Source: Opitutaceae bacterium
Lineage (GTDB): Bacteria; Verrucomicrobiota; Verrucomicrobiia; Opitutales; Opitutaceae
Reading direction: 5' to 3'
Assembly (NCBI GenBank): GCA_030648295.1
Contig: JAUSID010000083.1
Coordinates: 23,338-87,337, forward strand
DNA: 64,000 nt
The position numbers and the translations under genes were made by a program. The notes beneath the pieces were generated by a model, which did not search any database, had not been told where the DNA came from, and saw only the letters and a program-made list of their open reading frames with translations. The first letter of the stretch is position 1, and every line of letters begins with the position of its first letter. Positions 53,387 through 61,951 of the stretch are shown here, piece after piece.

Positions 53387-54745
53387 ATGAACCCGAAACC
53401 CAATTCCCGACGCGGCTCGATCCTCGTGGTGGCAATGCTGTTTGGCACGCTGATGGTGGTGGCGCTGAGCAGTTATGTCGCGCTGAACACTCACTCGTTG
53501 AAGATGGCCAACCGTTCGTTTTACGCGAGCGAGGCGATGAACATGGCCGAGAGCGGACTGGAAGAGGCGGTGTGGTCGTTCAATCAGGCGTACCAAGGTG
53601 AAGCGAGTGCCTGGAATGGCTGGAGCATCAGCGGCACGGCCGCGACCCGTACGTTCACCGATTTCACGCTCGGGACGAATGCCACCGGCTTCGTGAAAGT
53701 GTATGTGGACAACTACAATCCTGCGCCGGCCATTCAGCCGAACGTCATTGCCGAATCCACCGTCACTCTGCCGAACAGCCAGGGCAGGGTCAGCCGGATG
53801 GTTGAAATCAAGATGCGCCGCCGTTCCTATTTTGCCGCGGGGTTGGTGGCGAAGAATGCGATCAACTTCACCGGCAACACGGCCAGTGTGGACAGCTGGG
53901 TGTCGGATCCGGACAACGATGCCTCGACGGCGGCCGTGCCGTACGGCTCATCGGTGCGCCGCGACAAGGGAAGCATCGGCGCCACGTCAGTTACCGCCAC
54001 GATTTCGGTCGGCAATGCCGACATTTGGGGGACGGCCTCGGTCGGCGGTTCAACGGCAACCAACATCACCGTCGGCTCCAACGGCCGCGTTGGTCCTTTC
54101 TCGACCGGCGCCGGCATCAAAGATCCGAACAGCGTCGCCAGCGACTTCAATGCCAGCCTCGACATCGTATCAAATCCGACCACAGGCACCGTGCTCGCGT
54201 CGATTGGGTCGACGATCGGGACCGAGGGCACGACGACCGTCTGGCGCACCGCGTCGTGCATCACGTCGAGCCTTACCGTCTACGGCAACGTTACTCTCAT
54301 CCTGACCGCCGGTGCCGGCGTCGACGCCATCGACATCGCGGGCTCGGACGGAATCACCCTCGCCCCTGGAGCGACGCTCACCATCTACACGGAGGGCGAC
54401 GTGAAGATTGCCGGCAACGGGCTGGCGAACCCGAACGACCGGCCGGATGCATTTCAGCTGTGGGGTACGAGCACCAGCACGATTCCTCAAGACATCCAGA
54501 TTGCGGGGAATGGGGCGCTCAAGGGCGTGATCTATGCCCCGAACGCGAATGTAAGGATCAATGGCAACGGCGATGTGATGGGCGCAATCGTCGGCCAACA
54601 AATCACGTTGGATGGCACGGCCAACTTTCATTACGACGAATCACTCGGAACCCGGAACGAAAACACGCCGTTTGGCATCACCAAGTGGCGCGAGCTCCTC
54701 ACTCCCACCGACCGGGCGGTATACGCGAGCAACCTCGCGTTTTAA
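53387..54745 (+). CDS. PilX-like/DUF7305-type pilus-assembly protein
   Basis: 452 aa. N-terminal SRRGSILVVAMLFGTLMVVALSSYVAL is a PilX-type hydrophobic start without Glu5, followed by YASEAMNMAESGLEEAVW, the conserved PilX N-region. From about residue 150 the protein is Gly/Thr/Ser/Asn-rich with regular GNADIWGTASVGG and IAGNGALKGVIYAPNANVRI patterns, a right-handed beta-helix-like polymer fold. Such proteins are probably surface-exposed adhesins carried on pili. Last gene of the prepilin trio; its end overlaps the convergent lipoprotein gene by 4 bp. Confidence 0.85.
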   Translation: MNPKPNSRRGSILVVAMLFGTLMVVALSSYVALNTHSLKMANRSFYASEAMNMAESGLEEAVWSFNQAYQGEASAWNGWSISGTAATRTFTDFTLGTNATGFVKVYVDNYNPAPAIQPNVIAESTVTLPNSQGRVSRMVEIKMRRRSYFAAGLVAKNAINFTGNTASVDSWVSDPDNDASTAAVPYGSSVRRDKGSIGATSVTATISVGNADIWGTASVGGSTATNITVGSNGRVGPFSTGAGIKDPNSVASDFNASLDIVSNPTTGTVLASIGSTIGTEGTTTVWRTASCITSSLTVYGNVTLILTAGAGVDAIDIAGSDGITLAPGATLTIYTEGDVKIAGNGLANPNDRPDAFQLWGTSTSTIPQDIQIAGNGALKGVIYAPNANVRINGNGDVMGAIVGQQITLDGTANFHYDESLGTRNENTPFGITKWRELLTPTDRAVYASNLAF

Positions 54746-55284
54746 GGCCTCGGCGCTGCGGCCCGCGGCGCGTTTGAAGCGGCGGGCCGCGATGTGACGT
54801 CGCGCGCCGGGCTCCGGGTGAGCCCGCTCAAGTCGAGCTCGCCGGAACTTGTCACCTGCAGCCGGCCAAACGTGCTGCCTTTCGCAGAGTGAAGCCGGCT
54901 CTCGAGCCGGTAGCCAATGGCGGGCGCCGTGGAATTGGACAATTCCGCCGCCTTGCGGAAGAGCGTCAGGTTTTCGAGGTGGACCACCACGGTCTGCGTA
55001 TTCGTGCCGAGCGCGGGAATCGTCAGCCGCTCACTGCTTACGGCGCGGCCCACGTAACTGCCGTTCAGATACAGCCGGTGCGATCCCCCGGACAGCACCA
55101 GCGGCTGGGTCGATTCATTGGTGAACCGCAGCTTCAGCGACGCGCTGGTCTCGAAGAGCGACGCCTGCGTCGGCAGCAGATCGACGACACTGAGGCTCAC
55201 GCCTTCGTGCTCGCCGAGCGTGGCACAGCCGCCCACCCATCCGGCCACCAGCGCGGTCACCAACGCCATCAACAATCGTTTCAT
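54742..55284 (-). CDS. LEA-type (WHy domain) lipoprotein
   Basis: 180 aa from the ATG at 55284. Lipoprotein signal with lipobox GWVGGC near residue 20, then a water-stress/WHy-type LEA2 beta-sandwich (VSLSVVDLLPTQASLFETSASLKLRFTNES, YLNGSYVGR, TVVVHLENLTLF). Ser/Ala/Pro-rich C-terminus. Probably an envelope protein that stabilises membranes or proteins under desiccation or osmotic stress. Confidence 0.82.
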   Translation of the reverse strand: MKRLLMALVTALVAGWVGGCATLGEHEGVSLSVVDLLPTQASLFETSASLKLRFTNESTQPLVLSGGSHRLYLNGSYVGRAVSSERLTIPALGTNTQTVVVHLENLTLFRKAAELSNSTAPAIGYRLESRLHSAKGSTFGRLQVTSSGELDLSGLTRSPARDVTSRPAASNAPRAAAPRP

Positions 55285-55361
55285 CCCTCCTGCGACAGCA
55301 GCGCCGCACGATCGCTCCAAGGCGTTTTGCTTCCCGTCGCGACGCGAGGGTTGCGCTCCGC

Positions 55362-55619
55362 TCAGCGCCAGCTCGCGGTACCCGCGATTTCACGGAGTGC
55401 AATCTGGCCGTCGATCATGTCGGTGATGACCCGGATGGCCGGGTTGCCGACATCGAAATCGCCGCGAATGCGCTGGCGAAGTTCGAGAATCTGGTAGATG
55501 GAAACCTGCTTAATCGCCTGTCCAATCGCCGCCTGCATCGCCTCGGCTTGCTCGGTTTCCGGCAGGGCCGCGAGCGACGCGAGGAGGCGGGAGGTGACTT
55601 CGTCGTGCGCGTTCATCAT
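55362..55619 (-). CDS. Small protein of unknown function
   Basis: 85 aa from the ATG at 55619 (84 from the adjacent ATG). Soluble, predicted helical: RLLASLAALPETEQAEAMQAA, then YQILELRQRIRGDF and IDGQIALREIAGTASWR. The family is not recognised. The track start at 55685 adds a Pro/Arg-rich stretch without support. It lies 77 bp from the LEA lipoprotein start on the same strand. Confidence 0.6.
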   Translation of the reverse strand: MMNAHDEVTSRLLASLAALPETEQAEAMQAAIGQAIKQVSIYQILELRQRIRGDFDVGNPAIRVITDMIDGQIALREIAGTASWR

Positions 55620-55760
55620 CGGTGTGGCCGCGTGATCAGAAACGGTGCACCGGAAGCGGTTCCAGTCTCGTGGCGGCATCAACATGGGGGCCTACCCTAC
55701 CGATTGCAGCGTCGCGCGGTGGTTCAGCCCTCGATCGACCAGCCCGCACGAACAACCGAG

Positions 55761-56534
55761 CTACTGGCGGGCCGCTGCCGGGGTCGCGAGACCGGCGTGT
55801 TTCCGAAGCACCAGGATGTGCTGCCGGGGCAAAACCGCCGACACGCGCTCGAGTTTCAACGCGTGAATGGACATCTCCTTCCGCACCTGCGCAACGGTCA
55901 TCTTGTGCAACGGCTTGATTGGAACGGCCGGATCCTCGCCACGATACTCGACGAGCACCAGCCGTCCACCGGGTTTCAGCGCCGCCACGAGGGAACGCGT
56001 CATTTCATAAGGGAAATCGAATTCGTGGTAAACGTCCACGAGGAGGATAAGGTCAATCGCGGCCGCGGGCAGCCGCGGGTCCTGGACCGTGCCGAGCACA
56101 GGCTCCACGATGGCGCGGACATTGCGGCGCTCCATGTTCGCCATCAGCAAATCCAGCATTTCCTGCTGAATCTCGACGGCGAACACCCGGCCGCGCGGTC
56201 CAACCGCCTGCGCCATCCGCCACGAAAAATATCCGGTGCCGGCGCCGATATCCGCGACCACCTGGCCCGGCTCGAGCGCGAGCGCCTGTATCAGCAAATC
56301 CGTCCGCTCTTCCTCCTCGCGTTCCGGCCGCTCGAGCCAATCCGCCCCCTGGTGTCCCATCACCTGCGCGATTTCGCGGCCAAAATAGATTTTCCCAATG
56401 CCGTCGCGCGTGCGCCGCGCCGCAACTTGGTATTGCGCTTCCGGCGGCCGCACCTCCTCCGCGGCGCGGGTAAACGCGGCCGCGAGACAACAGAACGGCA
56501 CGAGCACGAAGGTTGCCAATGAAGAGTCGCGCAT
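55761..56534 (-). CDS. Exported SAM-dependent methyltransferase-like protein
   Basis: 257 aa from the ATG at 56534. Signal peptide SSLATFVLVPFCCLAAAFTRAAEE, then GKIYFGREIAQVMGHQGADWLERPEREEEE, a conserved lead of this group, and a class I methyltransferase core: VADIGAGTGYFSWRMA near residue 97 (motif I), acidic VFAVEIQQEML (motif II), ILLVDVYHEFDFP near 170 and LKPGGRLVLVEYRGED (motif IV). A signal peptide on a SAM-dependent enzyme is paradoxical because SAM is cytoplasmic; many PVC homologues share it. Divergent from a ThuA-like gene. Confidence 0.87.
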   Translation of the reverse strand: MRDSSLATFVLVPFCCLAAAFTRAAEEVRPPEAQYQVAARRTRDGIGKIYFGREIAQVMGHQGADWLERPEREEEERTDLLIQALALEPGQVVADIGAGTGYFSWRMAQAVGPRGRVFAVEIQQEMLDLLMANMERRNVRAIVEPVLGTVQDPRLPAAAIDLILLVDVYHEFDFPYEMTRSLVAALKPGGRLVLVEYRGEDPAVPIKPLHKMTVAQVRKEMSIHALKLERVSAVLPRQHILVLRKHAGLATPAAARQ

Positions 56535-56694
56535 GGGTCGTGGGGTTGACGCAATCAACCGGAACCGCCGGTATTGTCGAATCCGGCGTAGTTATGAATC
56601 CGTGGTCAGCGCAATTGAACCCACGCGACGACCTCTGCGTTTCGCGAAATCCGTGGTTGAGTTGGCTGGCGGCTACGGCTCGTTAGAGAGCACC

Positions 56695-57762
56695 ATGATG
56701 CTGCCCCGCGCTTTTCTTGCCCTGCTAACCTTCGCCTGTGCCCGGGTGGTGGTCGCGGCGGATTCAACCATGACCTACCCGGCACCGCCGGGCCCCGGCA
56801 ACGGCCGGCACCTGGTTTTTCTCACCGGTGACGAGGAATATCGCTCGGAGGAGGGTCTGCCGATGCTGGCGAAGATTCTCAGCCAGCGGCACGGGTTTCG
56901 CTGCACCGTGCTTTTCCCGCTGGATGCGGACGGCACGATCAATCCGGACAACAACACGAGCATCCCGGGCATCGAGGCTTTGGATACGGCAGATGGAATC
57001 GTGATGTTGCTGCGCTTCCGGCAATGGCCGGACCGCGCGATGAAACACTTTGCCGATGCAGTGACCCGGGGCGTGCCGATGGTCGCGCTGCGCACGAGCA
57101 CTCACGCGTTTCGGTTTCCGCCCAACCGCCCGGGCAGCTACAGCCGGTTCAACGATTTTGGCCGGAATGTGCTCGGCGAAAACTGGGTCAGCCACTGGGG
57201 CGCCAATCGCCGCGGCGCGACCCGCGGAATCATCGAACCCGGGGCCGGCGACGATCCAATCCTGCGTGGCGTGGCGGACGTGTTCGGAGACTCCGGGGTG
57301 TATGAGACGCACCCGGCGCCGGGCTCCAAAATTCTGCTGCGGGGCCAGGTGCTGCGCGGAATGAGTCCGACCGACGAGCCGGACCGTGACCAAAGGAAGA
57401 AGCGGAAAGCCGACGGACAGGAACAGCCCATCAACGACCCGATGATGCCGATCGCCTGGACGCGCATGGATCAATTGGAGAACGGAAAAACCCGCCGCGT
57501 GTTCTGCACCACGATGGGAGCAGCGACGGATCTCGGGAATGAAGCGTTCAGGCGGCTGGTCCTCAACGCTGTGCTCTGGAGCGGCGGGCTCGACGTGCCG
57601 GAAAAAACCGATGTGCGTTTCGTGGACCCGTACGCACCGGGCAACTACGCCTTCAAGGGGTTCCGCCGGGGGCTGCGGCCGTCCGATCATGCACTCGGAA
57701 GGGTGCTGCCCGCCGGTCAACCGGTGCCTCCTTCGCCGCCCAGGGCCGCGAAGAAGCGATAA
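56695..57762 (+). CDS. ThuA-like domain protein, exported
   Basis: 355 aa from the first of two adjacent ATGs (56695). Signal LPRAFLALLTFACARVVVAA. ThuA fold: LVFLTGDEEYRSEEGLPMLA near residue 40, ADGIVMLLRFRQWPDRAMKHF near 98, GVPMVALRTSTHAF near 124 and FRRLVLNAVLWSGGLDVP near 284. A basic insertion (RDQRKKRKADGQEQ) and a Pro-rich C-terminus are extra. Fourth ThuA-like gene of the window; it forms a divergent pair with the methyltransferase. Confidence 0.86.
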   Translation: MMLPRAFLALLTFACARVVVAADSTMTYPAPPGPGNGRHLVFLTGDEEYRSEEGLPMLAKILSQRHGFRCTVLFPLDADGTINPDNNTSIPGIEALDTADGIVMLLRFRQWPDRAMKHFADAVTRGVPMVALRTSTHAFRFPPNRPGSYSRFNDFGRNVLGENWVSHWGANRRGATRGIIEPGAGDDPILRGVADVFGDSGVYETHPAPGSKILLRGQVLRGMSPTDEPDRDQRKKRKADGQEQPINDPMMPIAWTRMDQLENGKTRRVFCTTMGAATDLGNEAFRRLVLNAVLWSGGLDVPEKTDVRFVDPYAPGNYAFKGFRRGLRPSDHALGRVLPAGQPVPPSPPRAAKKR

Positions 57763-57795
57763 TCCGCGGTTGCGCTCCGCGTCACCGCATTTCAA

Positions 57796-58392
57796 CTACG
57801 GCAGCGTCGGCGTAATCAGGGGAACGAAGCGGACGCCGCAGAGCTCGGTTTGCTCGACCCGGCCGGACAAGTCCTTCGCGAACCGATAGAGCGTTTGATC
57901 ATTCGGAGTGGAGCCAACCGGCGCGACCATCCGGCCGCCCGGCGCCAGCTGCTGCAAGACGAGGTGCGGCACCTGGGTGGCCGCAGCCGTCAACACAATC
58001 GCGCCGAAAGGTGATTCCTCCGGCCAGCCCAGCGCGCCGTCGCCGATCCGAAACGCGATGTTGCGGTACCCGAGCTCGAGCAGCAGCGACCGTGCGCGCT
58101 CGCCGAGCTGCGGCACCCGCTCGACGGTGAAAACGTCCGCGGCAATTTCGGCCAGAATGGCGGTCTGGTAACCTGACCCGGTGCCGATCTCGAGAACACG
58201 CATGTCTCGCGCGAGGGCGAGTTGCTCGGTCATGAAACGCACGAGCGAGGGTTGGGAGATGGTCTGCGCGAATCCGATGGGAAGCGCCATATCCTCATTT
58301 GCATGCGAGCGTTGCTCCGCCGGAACGAAGCGTTCGCGCGGCACTGCACGAACCGCGCGCCCCACCAACGCATGTTGTTCACCCCAGCTCAT
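57796..58392 (-). CDS. pcm: Protein-L-isoaspartate O-methyltransferase
   Basis: 198 aa from the ATG at 58392; the track start at 58440 is a TTG. Repairs isoaspartyl residues in damaged proteins using SAM. Motifs: FVPAEQRSHANEDMALPIGFAQTISQP near residue 23 (substrate loop), VLEIGTGSGYQTAILAE near 66 (SAM motif I), GDGALGWPEESPFGAIVLTAAA near 116 and LAPGGRMVAPVG. Length fits the family (about 200-210). In this frame the characteristic Ala-Tyr Asp position of the loop is AED/NED-like. Confidence 0.9.
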   Translation of the reverse strand: MSWGEQHALVGRAVRAVPRERFVPAEQRSHANEDMALPIGFAQTISQPSLVRFMTEQLALARDMRVLEIGTGSGYQTAILAEIAADVFTVERVPQLGERARSLLLELGYRNIAFRIGDGALGWPEESPFGAIVLTAAATQVPHLVLQQLAPGGRMVAPVGSTPNDQTLYRFAKDLSGRVEQTELCGVRFVPLITPTLP

Positions 58393-58479
58393 GGGCAGCA
58401 AGACCCGCCCAAACCTTGGACGATCAGCGCGGAATGGCAATCACGCGGGCGTAAGACCTACCGCCAAAAACCGGCCGTC

Positions 58480-58770
58480 ATGATTGCAAAACCAACGCCG
58501 AATCCGGATCGTGGTGACGTGACAGGTGACCTGTGGCCAATCATCGATGACATCGCGAGTCGTGCCGACGAATTTTTGCTCGGCGTGCGCGATCGGCGCC
58601 AGGCCCGCGCCGGAATCGAGGAGTTGCTCACCATGGATTACCCGGGCGTAATCGGAAGCGATCGCACCGTGGTGATTACCGGCGTGATGAGTGTCCTCAA
58701 GGACGAGGATTATTTCGGCACGGAGTACGTTGGCGATGCGTTTCGCGACGACGATGAGGCGGAAGGTTGA
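58480..58770 (+). CDS. Small acidic protein of unknown function
   Basis: 96 aa from the ATG at 58480; the longer ORF-track form overlaps pcm antisense. Rich in Asp/Glu: DLWPIIDDIASRADEFLLGV near residue 18, GIEELLTMDYPGVIGSDRTVV and a DEDYFGTEYVGDAF...DDDEAEG end. No family recognised. Followed by 227 bp without a gene before ispH. Confidence 0.55.
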   Translation: MIAKPTPNPDRGDVTGDLWPIIDDIASRADEFLLGVRDRRQARAGIEELLTMDYPGVIGSDRTVVITGVMSVLKDEDYFGTEYVGDAFRDDDEAEG

Positions 58771-58997
58771 ATGGTAGCGCAGTTCGGTCCCGGCCCCGCA
58801 GCGACTTGGCTGCCCGGGAGGTGATTGCAGCGCCTCCATCCTCGCGCGTGTCCGCCCAACGTCCCGTGCGGCGAGTGGAATCGGGCGGGCACACGTTTGG
58901 AAGATTGCGCATTTCCGCGCTCCGCATCTGTTTTCGCCGGTGTGGCGCGGCATTTGACGCCCCGGCGAATTTGTCGCGTTATTTGCACCTTCATTCC

Positions 58998-60764
58998 ATG
59001 ACGTCGTCCGCATCGTCCACGGTCGAGATTCCTGATTCCGCGGCTGCCTCGCTGCCGCGGATGTTTGCGCTGCTCGCCTTCAATTCGAGCAACCAGCTGG
59101 CCGTGCGCGGACTCGGTTCGAAAAAGGGGCTCGCGTTCACCGGTAGCGATCTGGCGATGGCGGTGACGAGGCTCGAATCCGCGTTCAGGGAACACACCGC
59201 GCCAGCGGAGTATTTCAGCGCGGTCGCCGGAGGACGCTGCTACCGGGTGTTTTTCGTCCAGGTAAACGGAGCCCCGGCGGATTCGGAAATCGTTTTTCAA
59301 TCGATCGAAGCCCTCGCCCGCCAGCCGGCCACGCTGGCGCCGTCGCTGGCGACGCTGTTGCATGCGCTCGAGCCGCATCTCGTCGACATCCCCTATCTTC
59401 ACCTCGGCGAGAATGATTTCATCTACAAGTTCCGTCCGGCCCAGGAGCGGAACACCGCGATTTACGCGCAGGACGAAGGCGCGGGATCGCTCTATCAGTC
59501 GCAGCTCTGCGCCGCGATCAAGGCGCTCGCGCGCCAGCACGAACGCACGGCGGCGGCACCCGTGACACTCGATTTCGCGGCGGTCCGCTACGTCATCCCC
59601 AGCCATTTTGGCTTTTGCCTCGGGGTGAAAAACGCGATCGAGCGGGCTTATGAAACGCTGGCGGAGAATCCCGGCCGCCGCGTCTTCATGCTGTCCGAGT
59701 TGATCCACAATCCGTTCGTCAACGAGGATCTCCTGCGGCGCGGGTTGCGTTATCTGCAAACCGACAAGGGTGTGCCCTACGCCCCCGACGGGACGGTGGC
59801 CTCGGGCCGGCCGGGTGAAACCGCGCTCTGGGACACGCTGAGCCCCGATGACATCGTCATCATCCCGGCCTTCGGAGCGACGGATGAGGACAAGCGCCGG
59901 CTCGTGCGCAAGGGCATTGCCGTTTGCCAGTACGATGCCACGTGCATGCTGGTGGAAAAGGTGTGGAAGGCGGCCCGCACGTACGGCCGGGAAGGATACA
60001 CGGTCGTCATTCACGGCAAGCACGAGCACGAGGAAACCAAGGCGACGTTCTCGAACACCCGCCGCTACGCGCCCGCCGTCATCGTGCGCAACCTGGAGGA
60101 GGCGCGGCAGCTGGGTGAAATCATCGCCAGCGACGATGCGGCGCAGCACCAGCGGTTCTACGAGCTGTTTGCCGGCCGCCACACGCCGGGATTCGACGTC
60201 GTGCGGCATCTCGAGCGCGTCGCGATCGTGAACCAGACCACGCTGTTGATGAACGAGACGCTCGCGATCATCGAGCACCTGCGCGCGGTTTACCGCGCAA
60301 AATTCGGCGATACTGATCGCGTCGGCGGCGGCGGCCGACGCGACACGTTGTGTTACGCGACCCAGGTGAACCAGGACGCGTTGACCCGCGCGCTCGCGGA
60401 GCCGCTCGACGCCGCGTTTGTCATCGGTGGAAAAAATTCCTCGAACACCTATCAGCTCTTCCGGCTGTGCGAGCAGGTCCTCGGAGCAAAGGCGTTTTTC
60501 ATCCAGTCGGAAACGAGCATCCGCTCGCCGGAGTCGGTGGAGCATCACCTTTACGTCGGCAGCGGCACGGGCCGGACGGAAACGCGGCCGCTCTGGCCCG
60601 CGGGCGCAACGAGCGGTGGCGAGCCGAAGAAAGTCCTGATTACCGGCGGCGCGAGCTGTCCGGACGGGATCATCCAGCACGTGATCACGCGGATAAATTC
60701 GTTCTTTCCGCCCGGCAAGCTGCGACCCGTGGCCGCAGTCTTGGGCGACTTGGAACCGGCGTAA
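58998..60764 (+). CDS. ispH: 4-hydroxy-3-methylbut-2-enyl diphosphate reductase with long N-terminal extension
   Basis: 588 aa against about 310-320 in E. coli. The IspH core occupies residues 200-588 and supplies IPP and DMAPP in the last MEP-pathway step. All three cluster cysteines are visible: SHFGFCLGVKNAIE near 205, QYDATCMLVEKV near 315 and GGASCPDGII near 551. The substrate-binding HGKHEHEET near 340 is also present, along with a 60-residue insertion relative to short IspH. The first 200 residues (FNSSNQLAVRGLGSKKGLAF, VFFVQVNGAPADSEIVFQS) are not recognised. The start at 58998 leaves no closer ATG near the core. Confidence 0.88.
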   Translation: MTSSASSTVEIPDSAAASLPRMFALLAFNSSNQLAVRGLGSKKGLAFTGSDLAMAVTRLESAFREHTAPAEYFSAVAGGRCYRVFFVQVNGAPADSEIVFQSIEALARQPATLAPSLATLLHALEPHLVDIPYLHLGENDFIYKFRPAQERNTAIYAQDEGAGSLYQSQLCAAIKALARQHERTAAAPVTLDFAAVRYVIPSHFGFCLGVKNAIERAYETLAENPGRRVFMLSELIHNPFVNEDLLRRGLRYLQTDKGVPYAPDGTVASGRPGETALWDTLSPDDIVIIPAFGATDEDKRRLVRKGIAVCQYDATCMLVEKVWKAARTYGREGYTVVIHGKHEHEETKATFSNTRRYAPAVIVRNLEEARQLGEIIASDDAAQHQRFYELFAGRHTPGFDVVRHLERVAIVNQTTLLMNETLAIIEHLRAVYRAKFGDTDRVGGGGRRDTLCYATQVNQDALTRALAEPLDAAFVIGGKNSSNTYQLFRLCEQVLGAKAFFIQSETSIRSPESVEHHLYVGSGTGRTETRPLWPAGATSGGEPKKVLITGGASCPDGIIQHVITRINSFFPPGKLRPVAAVLGDLEPA

Positions 60765-61237
60765 GTTCAGAACGGTTCGTGTCCAGAATCGTTCTTGTTT
60801 GGAACGCGCGTTTACGCGGCCAGGGACGGCCAGAATAATCGGCTCGCCATGTGGACACCGGGGACCAAGGGTCAGCTCCCTTCCCGCGGCCCAAGCCGCT
60901 ATGTCCGCGTTAATAGCTCGTGTTGGTTTTCCCGCTGCGCCCGTGAGGACGTTTCAGCCACTGGATTCCTTTTGGGGACATCGCGACATCGGACGCTTCA
61001 GGGCTAAAGAAGGCGACGCCCAACAGGGCCGAGGGCAGCGGCGGCCTTACTCTTTGCTATCTGCCACGTGGGCCGGGGTCAGGCCGTTCGCCGTTTCCTC
61101 CTCCCGGCGTGCCTCACACGAAAATAAAAACGAAGCGCGAACGGCCTGACCCCGTGCGCCAGTCCCCTTCGGACTCGCGTCGCGGAGACTGATTCACAGC
61201 ACCAGGCCATGGACGGCTTCATACTTGGATCCGATTA
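60765..61237. repeat. Gene-free stretch with a long perfect inverted repeat
   Basis: No gene supported. The main feature is an inverted repeat at 61075-61153: 17-bp perfect arms GGGGTCAGGCCGTTCGC and GCGAACGGCCTGACCCC around about 45 nt. It resembles REP-type elements associated with RAYT 3' ends, and a frame before it (61010-61075) may be a decayed transposase end, but I cannot confirm this. Confidence 0.65.
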
Positions 61238-61615
61238 ATGGATACGCACGCTCCCAGAGCGGTGTTCCTCAGCTACGCATCCCAGGATGCGGAGGCGGCG
61301 CGGCGGATTGCGGATGCGTTGCGGGCTCCGGGCGTCGAAGTGTGGTTCGACCAGAGCGAGCTGCGCGGCGGCGACGCCTGGGATCAGAAGATTCGAAGAC
61401 AGATTCAGGAGTGTGCGCTGTTCCTGCCGGTAATTTCGGCGACGACGCAGACGCGGCTCGAGGGCTATTTTCGGATCGAGTGGAAGCTGGCCGCTCAACG
61501 CACTCACGCGATGACGGAGGCGCGGTCGTTCCTGCTCCCGATCGTGATCGACGCAAGGGGTCGATGTGAGGCACACAGGCGGGCCGCTGCGGCGCAGCAT
61601 GCACACAAAATCTGA
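61238..61615 (+). pseudogene. Truncated TIR-domain gene
   Basis: 125 codons encoding an almost complete TIR domain: VFLSYASQDAEAARRIADAL near residue 9, VEVWFDQSELRGGDAWDQKI near 33, ALFLPVISATTQTR near 59 and a likely catalytic Glu in YFRIEWKLA near 79. After LLPIVIDA the sequence stops matching (RGRCEAHRRAAAAQ) and ends. In related bacteria this domain is followed by kinase, TPR or adenylate-cyclase-like regions, which are missing here. The first ~108 bp recur at 62321. It might still express a free TIR domain, but truncation is the simpler reading. Confidence 0.7.
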
Positions 61616-61667
61616 GGCGGGAGATTCTGCGCCTTGCCAAGGCCGCCTGCGCGGCTAGTTTTCCGCC

Positions 61668-61886
61668 ATGAATTCCGCTGCCGCCCCCGCACTGCGCGAC
61701 CTTTCGTTCTCCGAAAAACTTTTGCTCGTTGAAGACCTTTGGGACGAACTCGCGAGCCAGCCCAACGGCATCCCGCTGTCCGCGTCCGTGAAGGCCGAGC
61801 TCGACCGCCGCTACGCCGGGTATCTCGCGAATCCGGCCGAGGGCAGCTCGTGGGAGGAAGCGAAACGCCGGCTCGCCGGCTCGTGA
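61668..61886 (+). CDS. Addiction-module antitoxin component (TIGR02574-like)
   Basis: 72 aa. Hydrophobic-helix start LRDLSFSEKLLLVEDLWDELA near residue 10 and the conserved end DRRYAGYLANPAEGSSWEEAKRRLA near 46 match the putative addiction module component that pairs with RelE/ParE toxins. The stop codon overlaps a GTG start of a toxin reading frame by 4 bp, the usual antitoxin-toxin coupling. Because that toxin is truncated, this antitoxin is orphaned. Confidence 0.82.
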   Translation: MNSAAAPALRDLSFSEKLLLVEDLWDELASQPNGIPLSASVKAELDRRYAGYLANPAEGSSWEEAKRRLAGS

Positions 61887-61951
61887 GATCGCACCGGCTG
61901 ATCGTCCGCTCGTGCGCTGAGCGCGACATCGCGGCAGCCATGGGCGAATAA
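61883..61951 (+). pseudogene. N-terminal stub of a ParE/RelE-type toxin
   Basis: GTG start overlapping the antitoxin stop; 22 codons: LIVRSCAERDIAAAMGE after a short lead. RxxAERDIxAA is the conserved first helix of ParE toxins, which are normally about 95-100 aa. The stop after AAAMGE removes the rest, so no toxin can be made. Too short for the ORF track. Confidence 0.6.

Noticed and set aside
61238-61951. Functional TIR plus toxin-antitoxin defence island
   Set aside because: The TIR gene is truncated and the toxin is a 22-codon stub, so no complete system is present.
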